Assembly: GCF_036206005.1 (NCBI RefSeq)
Contig: NZ_CP108143.1
Coordinates: 1,922,001-1,986,000 of the forward strand
Length of the DNA stretch: 64,000 nucleotides
Source: Streptomyces sp. NBC_00178
GTDB taxonomy: Bacteria > Actinomycetota > Actinomycetes > Streptomycetales > Streptomycetaceae
Reading direction: 5' to 3'
The notes under the pieces were generated by a model. That model made no database searches. It saw only the letters and a program-made list of their open reading frames with translations, and had not been told where the DNA came from. Of the stretch, positions 34,793 through 43,683 are shown piece after piece (positions within the stretch are counted from its first letter, which is position 1; the number at the start of each line of letters is the position of its first letter). The position numbers and the translations under genes are program-made.

Positions 34793-36394
34793 GTGACCGA
34801 GCCGCACGACGGCGAGATCCCGGACGGGCTCAGCGCGGCGGAGCTGGGCATGTGGCAGTCGTTCCGGAACGGCACGACCTACGATCTGCGGTCCCACGAC
34901 CCGGTGCGCGACGATCCGTTCTCGCCGCACATCTGGGGGCCGGAGCGGAGCGTCGGCGCGAGGACCGTGGCGAGGCTGCTGCTCAGCGGGCCGGCGGCGC
35001 GGCCGGGACGGGTGGCCGCGCTGAAGCTCCGGGGCGTGCGCATCACGGGGAAGCTGGACCTGGCGGGCGGCCGCGTCTCGCCGTACGTCGAGTTGACGGG
35101 CTGCCGCTTCGAGCAGGAGGTGGTCCTGCCGGAGTGCCATTTCACGACCCTGCGGATGGTGGGCTGCGCGGTGCCGCGCCTGGACGCGGCGCGGCTGCAC
35201 ACGGAGGGCGACCTGCATCTGCCGCGCTGCCGCGTCGAGCGCGGCATCCGGCTGACGGACGCCCAGATCGGTACGGATCTGCTGATCAACCAGTTGTTCG
35301 CCGGTCCCGACCGGCGCGGTCGCGCCTTCGTCGGCGACGGTATGTCGGTGGCGCAGGACCTGCAGGCCGAGATGATCGACACGCGCGGGGAGCTGAGCCT
35401 GCGCGGGGCGAAGGTCGGCGGTTCGCTGAGCCTGCGCGGCAGCAGGCTGCGCGCCTCGGACGGGCGGCGGGCGCTGAACGCCCCGCAGCTGAGCGTGGAG
35501 CGGACGCTGTACATGACGGAGGCGTGGGTCAGCATCGAGACGGGGAACCAGGGCACCACACCGCCGTACGGCATCGCGCGCGGCGGCGGCCCGGCCCGCG
35601 GGACACGGGCGCAGGTCTTCACCTGCCGGGGGGCGGTGCGGCTGGACGACGGCCGGTTCGGGGACGCGGTGGACCTGCACAAGGCGCGCTTCGTCCTCAC
35701 CGGCCGCGAGGAGCTCTCGCTGCGCCGGATCGTCACCCCCGAGCTGCGCTTCAACGCGGAGCGCCCCCGCGAGGGCCGGGTCGTGCTGAACGGCGCGCGG
35801 GTGGTGACGCTGATCGACGTGTCGACCAGCTGGCCGGGCCCGGGCGGGCTCGCGATGGGCGGCTTCGTCTACGAGAACCTCGTGCCGTACGGCCACTTCC
35901 CGCTGTCGAGGCGCCTGGAGTGGGTGCTGGCCGCGACCCCGGAGTACGTCCCGGAGCCGTACGAGCGCCTCGCGACGGTGCTGCGCAACTGCGGCGAGGA
36001 CGCCGACGCCCGCGAGGTGCTGCTGGCCAAGCAGCGGCGCAGGCGCGAGACGCTCCCGCTCGCGGGCAGGATCTGGGGCTACCTGCAGGACTGGACGGTG
36101 GCCTACGGCTACCGTCCGGGCCGCGCCCTGGTGTGGATGGCCGTGCTGTGGGCCGCGGGGGCGGTGGCCTTCTCGGCGTACAGCCCGGAGTCGATCAAGG
36201 GGAGCGAGCATCCGCAGTGGAATCCCGCGCTCTACTCGCTGGACCTGCTGGTCCCGGTGATCGATCTCGGGCAGGACGGCTACTGGCTGCTGGAGGGCGG
36301 CTGGCAGTGGACGGCGGCGGCGCTGGTGCTGCTGGGGTGGATACTGGCCACGACGGTGGCGGCGGGGGCCTCCCGGCTCCTGCGGCGCGGCTGA
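34793..36394 (+). CDS. Membrane protein with beta-helix-like repeats
   Basis: This 533-residue protein is often labelled an oxidoreductase in streptomycetes, but I see no NAD, FAD or redox motif. Residues about 75-340 contain repeated short units built on L-x-L/V-x-G-x-x-L, such as LRGVRITGKLDLAGGRV, LRGAKVGGSLSLRGSRL and RLDDGRFGDAVDLHKARF, suggestive of a right-handed beta-helix like pentapeptide-repeat or bactofilin folds. Two C-terminal membrane helices (about 440-460 and 505-528) place it at the membrane. GTG 34793 follows GGAGG by seven bases. The function is unknown; a scaffold or shape role is one guess. Confidence 0.75.
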   Translation: MTEPHDGEIPDGLSAAELGMWQSFRNGTTYDLRSHDPVRDDPFSPHIWGPERSVGARTVARLLLSGPAARPGRVAALKLRGVRITGKLDLAGGRVSPYVELTGCRFEQEVVLPECHFTTLRMVGCAVPRLDAARLHTEGDLHLPRCRVERGIRLTDAQIGTDLLINQLFAGPDRRGRAFVGDGMSVAQDLQAEMIDTRGELSLRGAKVGGSLSLRGSRLRASDGRRALNAPQLSVERTLYMTEAWVSIETGNQGTTPPYGIARGGGPARGTRAQVFTCRGAVRLDDGRFGDAVDLHKARFVLTGREELSLRRIVTPELRFNAERPREGRVVLNGARVVTLIDVSTSWPGPGGLAMGGFVYENLVPYGHFPLSRRLEWVLAATPEYVPEPYERLATVLRNCGEDADAREVLLAKQRRRRETLPLAGRIWGYLQDWTVAYGYRPGRALVWMAVLWAAGAVAFSAYSPESIKGSEHPQWNPALYSLDLLVPVIDLGQDGYWLLEGGWQWTAAALVLLGWILATTVAAGASRLLRRG

Positions 36395-36616
36395 CCGCCG
36401 GCCCCCTGCCGGACCGGGCGGTTCCCTGTCCGCGCGGGGGTCGAAAGACCTTTCGGCGCCCGGCGGGATGTGCGGTGCGCGACCACCGTACGGTCGGGAA
36501 CACGCCGAAGTGGAACGTTTCCTTTGCTTTTTCTTGACCTGGCGCGGGGCAACCCTCCCACTCGCCACAGAAGCTTCACAACGGCCCTCTGGCGCCGCCC
36601 CGACCTGCGCTTTTCA

Positions 36617-37651
36617 ATGGTCTGCACCATGGTCTCCCTCCGTGCACTGCTGAGTTCCGCGCGCACGTTCCGGCACGGCCCCGGGCACGCGGCCGGGCTG
36701 CCCCCCGACGACGCGGTGCTGCTCGACGCCCCCGACGAACAGCTCTCGCCGGCGCTGGTCGCCGCGGCCCTGGGCGACTTCGGCCCCGCGGCCAAGCTCC
36801 TGGCCACGACCAGGGACGCCGCCGACTGGGAGACCCGCGACCGCCGCCTGTCCCGGCTCACCGCCTTCGCCCACGGACGTGACGGCTGGCTGACCGGCTG
36901 GCTGGCCGCCTCCCCGCGCGACCCGGACGCCCTGCTCGTCAAGGCCGAACTGGCGGTCCGCCGCGCCTGGGCCTCCCCCGCGCACGCCGAGCTGCTGCGC
37001 GAGGTCGGTCCGCTGATCACCGCGGCCGCCGAGGCCGACCCCAGGGACCCCGTGCCGTGGCGGCTCGCGCTCGACCACGCCCGCGGCACGCACGCCCCGC
37101 ACACGGTCTTCGAGTCGCTGTGGGAACAGGCCGTGCGCCGTTCCCCGCACCACTACGGCAGCCATGTCGCGGCCCTGCGCTACCTCTCGGCCGCCTGGTA
37201 CGGCTCGCACCGCGAGTGCTTCGACTTCGCCGAGCGGGCCGCCGAGGACGCCGCCGCCGACTCCCTGGTGCAGGCGCTCCCGGTGCGGGCCGCGTTCGCG
37301 CTGCTGCGGGACGAGAGGGCCGCCGCGCGGGCGACCTCGGTGCAGCGGGACAGGATCGACGCCGCCGCCGACCTCGCGATCGGGCTGTCCGCCGCGTTCC
37401 CGGCCGGTGACCCCTGGCCCGCCGAGGTCCGCAACCTCCTCGCGTACGTCCTGGTGGCCCGGGGCCGTACGACGGAGGCCCTGGAGCAGTTCCGGCTGAT
37501 CGGGCCGTACGCGACGTCGTTCCCCTGGGCCTCGGTGGCCGGCGAGGCGCTCGGCGGGTTCCTCGACGCCCGGGCGGACGTCCGGCTCCGGGCGGCGTCT
37601 TCGGGGTACTCGCGGCGCAGGCCGGAACACAGCGGGCGCCGCGGCCATTAG
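36617..37651 (+). CDS. Conserved hypothetical TPR-like protein
   Basis: This 344-residue, helix-rich, soluble protein is Ala/Arg-rich and has no recognised catalytic motif. Pairs of helices such as DPDALLVKAELAVRRAWASP and RNLLAYVLVARGRTTEALEQF look like tetratricopeptide or similar repeats, suggesting protein binding. ATG 36617 and ATG 36629 are both possible; neither has a good ribosome site. The gene stop overlaps a TAGGCT element that may be the promoter of the next gene. Function unknown. Confidence 0.7.
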   Translation: MVCTMVSLRALLSSARTFRHGPGHAAGLPPDDAVLLDAPDEQLSPALVAAALGDFGPAAKLLATTRDAADWETRDRRLSRLTAFAHGRDGWLTGWLAASPRDPDALLVKAELAVRRAWASPAHAELLREVGPLITAAAEADPRDPVPWRLALDHARGTHAPHTVFESLWEQAVRRSPHHYGSHVAALRYLSAAWYGSHRECFDFAERAAEDAAADSLVQALPVRAAFALLRDERAAARATSVQRDRIDAAADLAIGLSAAFPAGDPWPAEVRNLLAYVLVARGRTTEALEQFRLIGPYATSFPWASVAGEALGGFLDARADVRLRAASSGYSRRRPEHSGRRGH

Positions 37652-37654
37652 GCT
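37649..37654 (+). promoter_or_regulatory. Likely -10 element of leaderless LON-domain gene
   Basis: TAGGCT ends eight bases before GTG 37663, which has no ribosome site. The element overlaps the stop codon of the preceding gene. Confidence 0.35.
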
Positions 37655-37662
37655 TGCCCGTT

Positions 37663-38439
37663 GTGACCACCGCTCGCCTGCCACTGTTCCCGCTGAACGC
37701 GGTGCTGTTCCCCGGCCTCGTGCTGCCGCTCAACGTCTTCGAGGAGCGTTATCGCGCCATGATGCGCGAACTGCTCGCGATCGACGAGGACGAACCGCGC
37801 CGGTTCGTGGTGGTCGCCATCCGCGACGGCCGCGAGATCGCGCCGACGGCCACCGGGATGCCGGACACCGTGTCCGCCGCGCCCCCCGCGGAACGCGCGC
37901 CGGCCGACGGTTTCGGACCCGATCCCCTCCAGACCTTCCACCGGGTCGGCTGCGTCGCCGACGCGGCGAAGATCCGCGAGCGCTCCGACGGCAGCTACGA
38001 GGTCCTGGCGACCGGCACCACGCGGGTCAGGCTGCTGTCCGTCGACACGAGCGGCCCGTTCCTGACGGCCGAGGTCGAGGAACTGCCCGAGGACCCGGGG
38101 CCCGCCGAGGGGGACGACGAGGCCGCGGACGAGGCCGGAGCCCTCGCCGAGGGGGTCCTGCGGGCCTTCCTCAGCTACCAGAAGCGGCTCGCGGGAGCGA
38201 GCGAGCGGTCCCTGACGACCGGCGCGGACCTGCCCGACGACCCGTCCGTGGTGTCCTACCTCGTGGCCGCCGCCGCCGTCCTGGACGTGCCGTCGAAGCA
38301 GCGGCTCCTCCAGGCGCCGGACACCGCGACCCGGCTGCGCGAGGAGCTGGCGCTGCTGCGCAAGGAGACGGCGGTCATCCGGCACCTGCCGTCGCTGCCC
38401 GCGATCGACCTGACCCGCGCCCCCACGCACCCCAACTGA
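37663..38439 (+). CDS. LON peptidase substrate-binding domain protein
   Basis: This 258-residue protein is a stand-alone Lon N-terminal (LAN/PUA-like) domain: RLPLFPLNAVLFPGLVLPLNVFEERYRAMM at the start, then TFHRVGCVADAAKIRERSDGSY and TGTTRVRLL. It lacks the AAA ATPase and Ser-Lys protease domains of Lon. The second half (about 150-235) is helical. Such proteins may bind unfolded substrates, but the role in actinomycetes is unknown. GTG 37663 was chosen because MTTARLPLFPLN is the usual beginning. Confidence 0.85.
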   Translation: MTTARLPLFPLNAVLFPGLVLPLNVFEERYRAMMRELLAIDEDEPRRFVVVAIRDGREIAPTATGMPDTVSAAPPAERAPADGFGPDPLQTFHRVGCVADAAKIRERSDGSYEVLATGTTRVRLLSVDTSGPFLTAEVEELPEDPGPAEGDDEAADEAGALAEGVLRAFLSYQKRLAGASERSLTTGADLPDDPSVVSYLVAAAAVLDVPSKQRLLQAPDTATRLREELALLRKETAVIRHLPSLPAIDLTRAPTHPN

Positions 38440-38455
38440 CCCGAGGACCGGCCCG

Positions 38456-38956
38456 GTGGCGAAGAAGTCCAGGAAGCAGCAGTCCGGCGGAACCCCGGCC
38501 ACGGTCGCCCTGACCTCGGCCGGCACCGCCTTCACGGTCCACTCCTACGACCACGACCCGTCGTCGCCGTCCTACGGCGAGGAGGCGGCCGAGGCCCTCG
38601 GGGTCGCGCCCGACCGGGTGTTCAAGACCCTGGTCGCCGACGTGGACGGTGAGCTGGTCGTCGCCGTCGTCCCGGTCGCCGGCTCCCTGGACCTCAAGGC
38701 CCTGGCCTCGGCGGTGGGCGGCAAGCGGGCGGCCATGGCCGACCCCGCCGCGGCGGAACGCACGACGGGCTACGTACGGGGCGGGATCTCCCCGCTGGGC
38801 CAGCGCAAGCGGCTGCGGACGGTGCTCGACGCGTCGGCCGGGGCGCACCCGACCATCTGCGTCTCGGCGGGCCGCCGAGGCCTGGAGGTCGAGCTGTCGC
38901 CGTCGGACCTGGCGGCCCTGACGGGCGCCGCCCTGGCCCCGATCGGCCGCGGCTGA
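38456..38956 (+). CDS. YbaK/EbsC-type Cys-tRNA(Pro) deacylase
   Basis: This 166-residue protein belongs to the YbaK family of trans-editing enzymes, which remove cysteine from mischarged tRNA(Pro). Motifs are YGEEAAEALGVAPDRVFKTLV (residues about 40-60, with the conserved Lys), AVVPVAGSLDLKALA, GKRAAMADP and TGYVRGGISPLGQRKRL. The N-terminus is basic. GTG 38456 lies 16 bases after the LON-domain stop, so the two are probably co-transcribed. Confidence 0.9.
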   Translation: MAKKSRKQQSGGTPATVALTSAGTAFTVHSYDHDPSSPSYGEEAAEALGVAPDRVFKTLVADVDGELVVAVVPVAGSLDLKALASAVGGKRAAMADPAAAERTTGYVRGGISPLGQRKRLRTVLDASAGAHPTICVSAGRRGLEVELSPSDLAALTGAALAPIGRG

Positions 38957-38972
38957 CCCGCGCGGACGTCCG

Positions 38973-39725
38973 TCAGGAGCGCTCGGGCCACTGTCCCGGC
39001 GTACCGCCGTGGTCGGGATCGGGGCTCACAGGGCCCGGACCGAAGGCCGACGCGGGCCCGGCGGCGGTCGATGCCGAAGGGTCCTGCGCGGCCGGTGACG
39101 GCTCACCGTGGGGCACGCCCCATTCGGGCTCGGGGTCCCTGGGGCCGAACAGTGCCGTCAGCCCGAGGTGCACGATCATCGCCGCGATGGGCCAGGCGAG
39201 TACCGCCGCCCCCACCGCGTGCAGTTCGAGGGGAGCGTCGAAGGTGACGCCCTTGCCGACCTCCTTGGCGTGGGCGACCACGTCCGACGTCGGCCCGAAC
39301 CAGGTGCCGATCCCCCACGCGAGCAGGGAGCCGAGCAGGCCGCCCAGGGCAAGCCCCACCACCAGCGGGATCCCTCCGCGCCGGCGGAAGAGGAAGACGG
39401 CGACGGCCGACACCAGGCCGAAGGCCAGGGCCAGCAGGACGAACGTGCCGTCGGCACCGATGGCCTGCTCGCCCTCGCTGTTCTTCAGGAACACCGCCGT
39501 CTCGTCGGAGACCAGGGGCACCCGGGGCGCCAGCAGCAGCCACAGCAGCCCGAGGGCGACACCGGCGGCCGTCAGCACCACGGCGATCACGGCCCCCTGC
39601 CGCAGCTCGCCGCGCCGCTCGGACGCCTCCGGCTTCTCGCCGGGCACGGCGTGGGACCCCGACGGCGGATCCTGCCACGGGTCGTGGGGCTGGGGCTGGT
39701 GCGGCGGCGTCAACGGTGCTGTCAC
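38973..39725 (-). CDS. DUF2567-like membrane protein
   Basis: This 250-residue protein has a Pro/Gln-rich cytosolic N-terminus (about 40 residues), then four membrane helices (about 45-67, 95-112, 118-137 and 168-190) and a Pro/Gly-rich tail. The loop between helices 1 and 2 (PLVSDETAVFLKNSEGEQAIGADGTF) is outside or inside the membrane and typical of the DUF2567 family of actinobacteria. No function is known. GTG 39725 has no clear ribosome site. It converges with the deacylase gene, 16 bases away. Confidence 0.7.
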   Translation of the reverse strand: MTAPLTPPHQPQPHDPWQDPPSGSHAVPGEKPEASERRGELRQGAVIAVVLTAAGVALGLLWLLLAPRVPLVSDETAVFLKNSEGEQAIGADGTFVLLALAFGLVSAVAVFLFRRRGGIPLVVGLALGGLLGSLLAWGIGTWFGPTSDVVAHAKEVGKGVTFDAPLELHAVGAAVLAWPIAAMIVHLGLTALFGPRDPEPEWGVPHGEPSPAAQDPSASTAAGPASAFGPGPVSPDPDHGGTPGQWPERS

Positions 39726-39833
39726 GGTGCCATCGTGCCAGGCCGCCTCGCGTACCGCCTCACCGGACCGGCCGCTGGAAGGTCCCCGCCGCCGCGCGCG
39801 GTGCCGCACCCCCGGCGGGCGGGGCGGAACGGG

Positions 39834-40727
39834 TCAGCGCACGGCCGCCCTGCGGTACGCCCAGGTGGCGACGGCCAGGGACAGCACGCCGACGGCCGCG
39901 CACACCGCGAGGTCCAGGCCGACGACGGCCCAGTCGGGGTGGGCGTCGAAGGAGCGGGACAGCGCCTCGACGCCGTACGTCGACGGCAGCAGGTCCCGCG
40001 CCCAGCCGACGGGGCCGGGCAGCCGCTCGGCCGGCAGCACGCCCAGCAGCAGCGCGGCGGACATGCCCAGCTGTCCGAGGAGCGTCGCCAGCTCCTGCCT
40101 CGGGGCCAGCAGGCCCAGCGCCGCGCCCAGCCCCGAGAGGGCGGCGCCCGAGAGCGGGATGACCAGGACGAGGACCCAGAGGTGGGTCATGGGCAAGCCG
40201 AACAGCGCGCTTCCCGCCACCGCCGTGACGATGGTGCCGGGCACCGTGAACGAGGCGTACGCGCCCGCCGCCCCCAGCACGACCGCGGCGGGCGGCACCG
40301 GCAGGGTGGCGTAGTGGTCGAGGCCGCCGTCGGCCCGGAGCCGGCCGAAGTACTGGGCGAGCAGGTTCAGCGCGACGAAGGCCACGACCAGGACGCTCGA
40401 TCCCGCGACCACGGCCCGCGCCTCGGAACCGCCGTCGACGACCCCGCGCATCAGCACCATGATCCCGATGGACTGGAACGTCGCGACGAACAGCAGCGGG
40501 ATCCGGGCGACCCGCGCCCGCGAGAGCTGCGCGCGGTAGACGGCCGCGAGCGAGGGCAGCAGCCTGGCCCTCGGCGCGAGGGCGGCGGGCGCGGTGCGGG
40601 CGGCGCCGCCGGTCCGTACGCCGGGGGTCCGCACCTTCGGCGCCGCCGACGCCGGTCCCTTCGTCTTCGGTCCCGTCGTCTTCGGTCCCGTCGTCTTCGC
40701 GGACTCCGTGGGAACGATGCTCGTCAC
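39834..40727 (-). CDS. ABC-2 type transporter permease
   Basis: This 297-residue permease has about six membrane helices after an N-terminal cytosolic segment of about 60 residues. That segment contains three near repeats of TTGPK/TKGP encoded by a short tandem DNA repeat (40665-40700). The membrane part fits ABC-2 exporters (YFGRLRADGGLDHYATLPVPP, then FTVPGTIVTAVAGSALFG). It lies 55 bases downstream of its ATPase on the same strand. The exported substrate is unknown; lipid, antibiotic or peptide are typical for this class. Confidence 0.85.
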   Translation of the reverse strand: MTSIVPTESAKTTGPKTTGPKTKGPASAAPKVRTPGVRTGGAARTAPAALAPRARLLPSLAAVYRAQLSRARVARIPLLFVATFQSIGIMVLMRGVVDGGSEARAVVAGSSVLVVAFVALNLLAQYFGRLRADGGLDHYATLPVPPAAVVLGAAGAYASFTVPGTIVTAVAGSALFGLPMTHLWVLVLVIPLSGAALSGLGAALGLLAPRQELATLLGQLGMSAALLLGVLPAERLPGPVGWARDLLPSTYGVEALSRSFDAHPDWAVVGLDLAVCAAVGVLSLAVATWAYRRAAVR

Positions 40728-40782
40728 CTGGCGCTGCTCCCGTTCGACTCCGGCTCGTATCCCGACACGCTGACGGTCATGT

Positions 40783-41808
40783 TCACGCCTTCACCAGTCC
40801 CTCGGTGGCCCTGGCCGCGTCGCCGCCGAGCGCCAGATAGACGTCCTCCAGGCTGGGTGTGGCCAGGGTGAAGTCGTCCAGCGAGGAGAACGCGGCCCCG
40901 CCGGTCACCGCGGCCACCGCGGCCCGTGCCTCGTCCGGCCCCAGCCTCAGCACCCAGCGGCGCCCGGACTCCTGAGCCGAGGCGCGCAGCGCGGCGACCT
41001 CGGGGACCTCCAGCGGCGCGCGCTCGCGCCACACGAGTTCGACCCGGACCTCTCCGGCGACCCGCTCCTTGAGCCCGGCCGGGGTGTCGCAGGCGATGAC
41101 CTTGCCGCGTTCCATGACGGCGACCCGGTCCAGGACCGTCTCCGCCTCGATGACGTTGTGGGTGACGAGCAGCACCGTCGTGCCGTTCTCCGCCCGGCGC
41201 CGGTCCACGGCGGACCAGACGGCGCGACGGGCCACGGGGTCCATCCCGGTCGTCGGCTCGTCCAGCACCAGGACGGGCCGCTCGCCGACCAGCGCCGCGG
41301 CGAAGCAGGCGAGCCGCCGCTGGCCGCCGGACAGCTTGTTCAGCGGGCGCCCGGCGAGCGCGGTCAGCCCCAGCTCCTCCAGCACGCCGTCGCGCGCGGC
41401 CCGCGCCTCACGCGCCGGAAGGCCCCTGAGCCGCCCCGTGGTCTCGGCGGCGAGCGACACGGTCAGCTCGTCGAGGGCGGTGGACTCCTGTCCGAGGTAG
41501 CCGATGAGCCGTGACGCACGCTCGGGGTGGCGCACGAGGTCGTGACCCAGCACCTCGACGCTCCCGGAGTCCGGTCGCATCAGCCCGGTGAGCTGGCGTA
41601 CGAGCGTGGTCTTGCCCGCGCCGTTGGGCCCGAGCAGGCCGAAGATCTCGCCGCGCCGGACGTCGAGACCGACGCCGTCGGTGGCGCGCACCTCGGGGGT
41701 GGCGGCGCGGCCCCGCCGGGCGCGGACGGCGGGATAGGTCTTCACCAGATCACGCACCGCGCACACGGTCCCGGTCCCGGTCTGTGCCTGTGCTGTGCCC
41801 GTACTCAC
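40783..41808 (-). CDS. ABC transporter ATP-binding protein
   Basis: This 341-residue ATPase powers the adjacent ABC-2 permease. Walker A is GPNGAGKTTL, the Q-loop YLGQE, the signature LSGGQRR, Walker B VLVLDEPTTGMD and the switch His in LLVTHN. A C-terminal domain of about 100 residues (DUF4162-like) ends in SLEDVYLALGG, typical of drug and antibiotic exporters of the DrrA type. GTG 41808 starts it. Confidence 0.92.
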   Translation of the reverse strand: MSTGTAQAQTGTGTVCAVRDLVKTYPAVRARRGRAATPEVRATDGVGLDVRRGEIFGLLGPNGAGKTTLVRQLTGLMRPDSGSVEVLGHDLVRHPERASRLIGYLGQESTALDELTVSLAAETTGRLRGLPAREARAARDGVLEELGLTALAGRPLNKLSGGQRRLACFAAALVGERPVLVLDEPTTGMDPVARRAVWSAVDRRRAENGTTVLLVTHNVIEAETVLDRVAVMERGKVIACDTPAGLKERVAGEVRVELVWRERAPLEVPEVAALRASAQESGRRWVLRLGPDEARAAVAAVTGGAAFSSLDDFTLATPSLEDVYLALGGDAARATEGLVKA

Positions 41809-41883
41809 GAGGAACGAGCCTACGGGGTCGGATGCCCCGGATTGCGCCCGGGGCCGGGCAGTGCCGCCCTTTCGGCGCCCGGG

Positions 41884-43140
41884 TCAGTCCGCCGCGGGAG
41901 CGTGTTCGGCCGCCGCCCGCACGTCGATCTCCCGCCAGAACCCGGCCCGGATGGCGTAGCGGTCGTGCTCGTCGATCTGGTCGTCCTTGTGCGCGAGGAG
42001 CCCGAAGCGTGCCGCGTACCGCAGGAGCTCGCCGTCGATGCGGTGCGGGATGCGCGGGTACATGGTGGAGAGTTTCTGCAGGTGGACCGTCTCCGGGAGG
42101 CGTTCCATCCAGCGCCGGGCGAAGACCTGGCCGACCTCGAAGGGGTCCCCGCCGACGGTGGTGATGTCCTCCTCGCGGTCCGCCCAGCGCTGCTCGGCGC
42201 TGGTGACCTGGGCCAGGGTCGGCAGGGACGCGGTCTCGGACGGCTCCCCCAGAGGGCCTCCGCGCTCCACCCAGCCCCTGTCCGACGACCAGCGCAGGGT
42301 GGCGTTGCCGACGGGCGACTGGACGGAGTGGTGCGTGGCCTGCGGCACGGGCGCGCGCAGGCTCGCGAGGTCCTTGGGGGTCGGGACGCCTTTGTGGCCG
42401 GGCGGGGGCTGGGTGTGGGGTGCGGCCGTCCCGTCCGCCGCGGCGGCGCCGTTGCGGGCCGCGGCCTGTGCCTCCGACGCGCGCTCGGCCGAGGCGGCGA
42501 GCGCGGCCTCGGGCAGCGGCGCGGAGAGGATCGCCGCGATCTCGGGACGGGGTGCCGGCGGTGGCGCGCAGATTCCGCCCGTCTCCTTGGCGCGTACGGC
42601 CTTGGTGATCCAGGCGCGGTCGAGCACCCGCCGCTCGTCGGCCTCCGCGACCAGGTCCTCCGACTGGTTGTAGTCGCCGTCGGCCGCCTGGACGGCCCAC
42701 AGGTGGACGGCGACACCGTGTTCCTTCGCGGACATGAGCCCCGGCAGCAGGTCTCCGTCGCCGGTCACGAGCACCACGTCGGAGCAGGCGCGGTTTCTGG
42801 CCAGCTCGGTGAGCTCGGCGTGCATCGCCGCGTCGACGCCCTTCTGCGCCCATCGTCCGTCACTCCGGGTGAGGGCCCCGAGCCGGACCGTGACCCGGGG
42901 CATGACGCGCAGCCGGCGGTGTTCGGGCTGCGGCACGCGGTCGGGGGCGCCGTCGAACCAGTAGATGCGCAGCAGCGGCTGTTCCGTGTCGGCCTCGGCC
43001 CGCTCACGCAGGCCCTGGATCAGCGCCGTGTGGTCCACGGTGATGCGGGAACGGGCGGGTTCTCCGGCCAGCAGACTCGCGGCTGCGCCCAGCAGGTAGC
43101 CGGCGTCCACCAGGACGACGCAACGGTCCACGCGTTCCAC
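41884..43140 (-). CDS. NYN (PIN-like) domain protein
   Basis: This 418-residue protein has an N-terminal NYN/LabA-like domain (residues about 7-180): VVLVDAGYLLGAAA, QKGVDAAMHAELTELA and VVLVTGDGDLLPGL, with acidic residues arranged as in PIN-like RNases. A disordered Ala/Pro linker (about 200-255) leads to a C-terminal helical domain (about 300-405) that may be a winged-helix-type module. NYN proteins are thought to cut RNA in processing or decay, but this one's target is unknown. GTG 43140 is the start used. Confidence 0.85.
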   Translation of the reverse strand: MERVDRCVVLVDAGYLLGAAASLLAGEPARSRITVDHTALIQGLRERAEADTEQPLLRIYWFDGAPDRVPQPEHRRLRVMPRVTVRLGALTRSDGRWAQKGVDAAMHAELTELARNRACSDVVLVTGDGDLLPGLMSAKEHGVAVHLWAVQAADGDYNQSEDLVAEADERRVLDRAWITKAVRAKETGGICAPPPAPRPEIAAILSAPLPEAALAASAERASEAQAAARNGAAAADGTAAPHTQPPPGHKGVPTPKDLASLRAPVPQATHHSVQSPVGNATLRWSSDRGWVERGGPLGEPSETASLPTLAQVTSAEQRWADREEDITTVGGDPFEVGQVFARRWMERLPETVHLQKLSTMYPRIPHRIDGELLRYAARFGLLAHKDDQIDEHDRYAIRAGFWREIDVRAAAEHAPAAD

Positions 43141-43422
43141 CCTCTTCCGGGAATTCGTGAGCGGATCAGCGTGGCCCGGGTGCGGGGGTCGGTGTGCTCA
43201 CCCGGGGTTCGCTCACTCAGGGTTTCCTTCGAGTCTGCCCGACGGCGAGGGGGTTGAGGTCCGGAACTCGATCATCGGCGTGGCGGATCGGCAAAACGGC
43301 GCATGATACCTCCCGAATCACGTTGAGTGATGATCCAACATGCGGCTTATACGGTGCTATGTGAGTCTGACAGCGGTTCTGGACCCCCCGGATCCCTCTC
43401 CCTCACAGGAGGCATCAGCACC

Positions 43423-43602
43423 ATGGCCAAGAACAAGAACCGCAAGCAGGGCAGCCAGCACGACCGCGCGTCCGCCGCCGAACGCGGCGCGGAGGACGCC
43501 AAGTCGACGGCGTACGAGTCGCAGACCCAGCCGCAGTCGCAGGCGCAGGGCAGCCCGTCCGACGTCGCCCGCAAGCACCAGAAGCGCTTCGGCCACAACT
43601 GA
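43423..43602 (+). CDS. Small basic hydrophilic protein
   Basis: This 59-residue protein begins MAKNKNRKQGSQHDRAS and ends ARKHQKRFGHN, with a Gln/Ser-rich middle (ESQTQPQSQAQGS). It has no membrane helix and is probably disordered. ATG 43423 follows a strong AGGAGG by ten bases and a strong terminator follows, so it is a real, expressed gene. Similar small KNKNRK-type proteins are widespread in streptomycetes; function unknown. Confidence 0.8.
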   Translation: MAKNKNRKQGSQHDRASAAERGAEDAKSTAYESQTQPQSQAQGSPSDVARKHQKRFGHN

Positions 43603-43623
43603 CGGCCCGCAGGGCCTGATGGC

Positions 43624-43663
43624 CGAGAGGGGCGCCCCGCCGGTCGGCGGGGCGCCCCTCTCG
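43624..43663. terminator. Perfect 19-bp hairpin before convergent dnaE
   Basis: Arms 43624-43642 and 43645-43663 are perfectly complementary over 19 bases with almost no loop. It is 22 bases from the small basic protein stop and 21 bases from the dnaE stop, so it acts for both. Confidence 0.85.
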
Positions 43664-43683
43664 CGGGTGTTACGGGACGGCTG

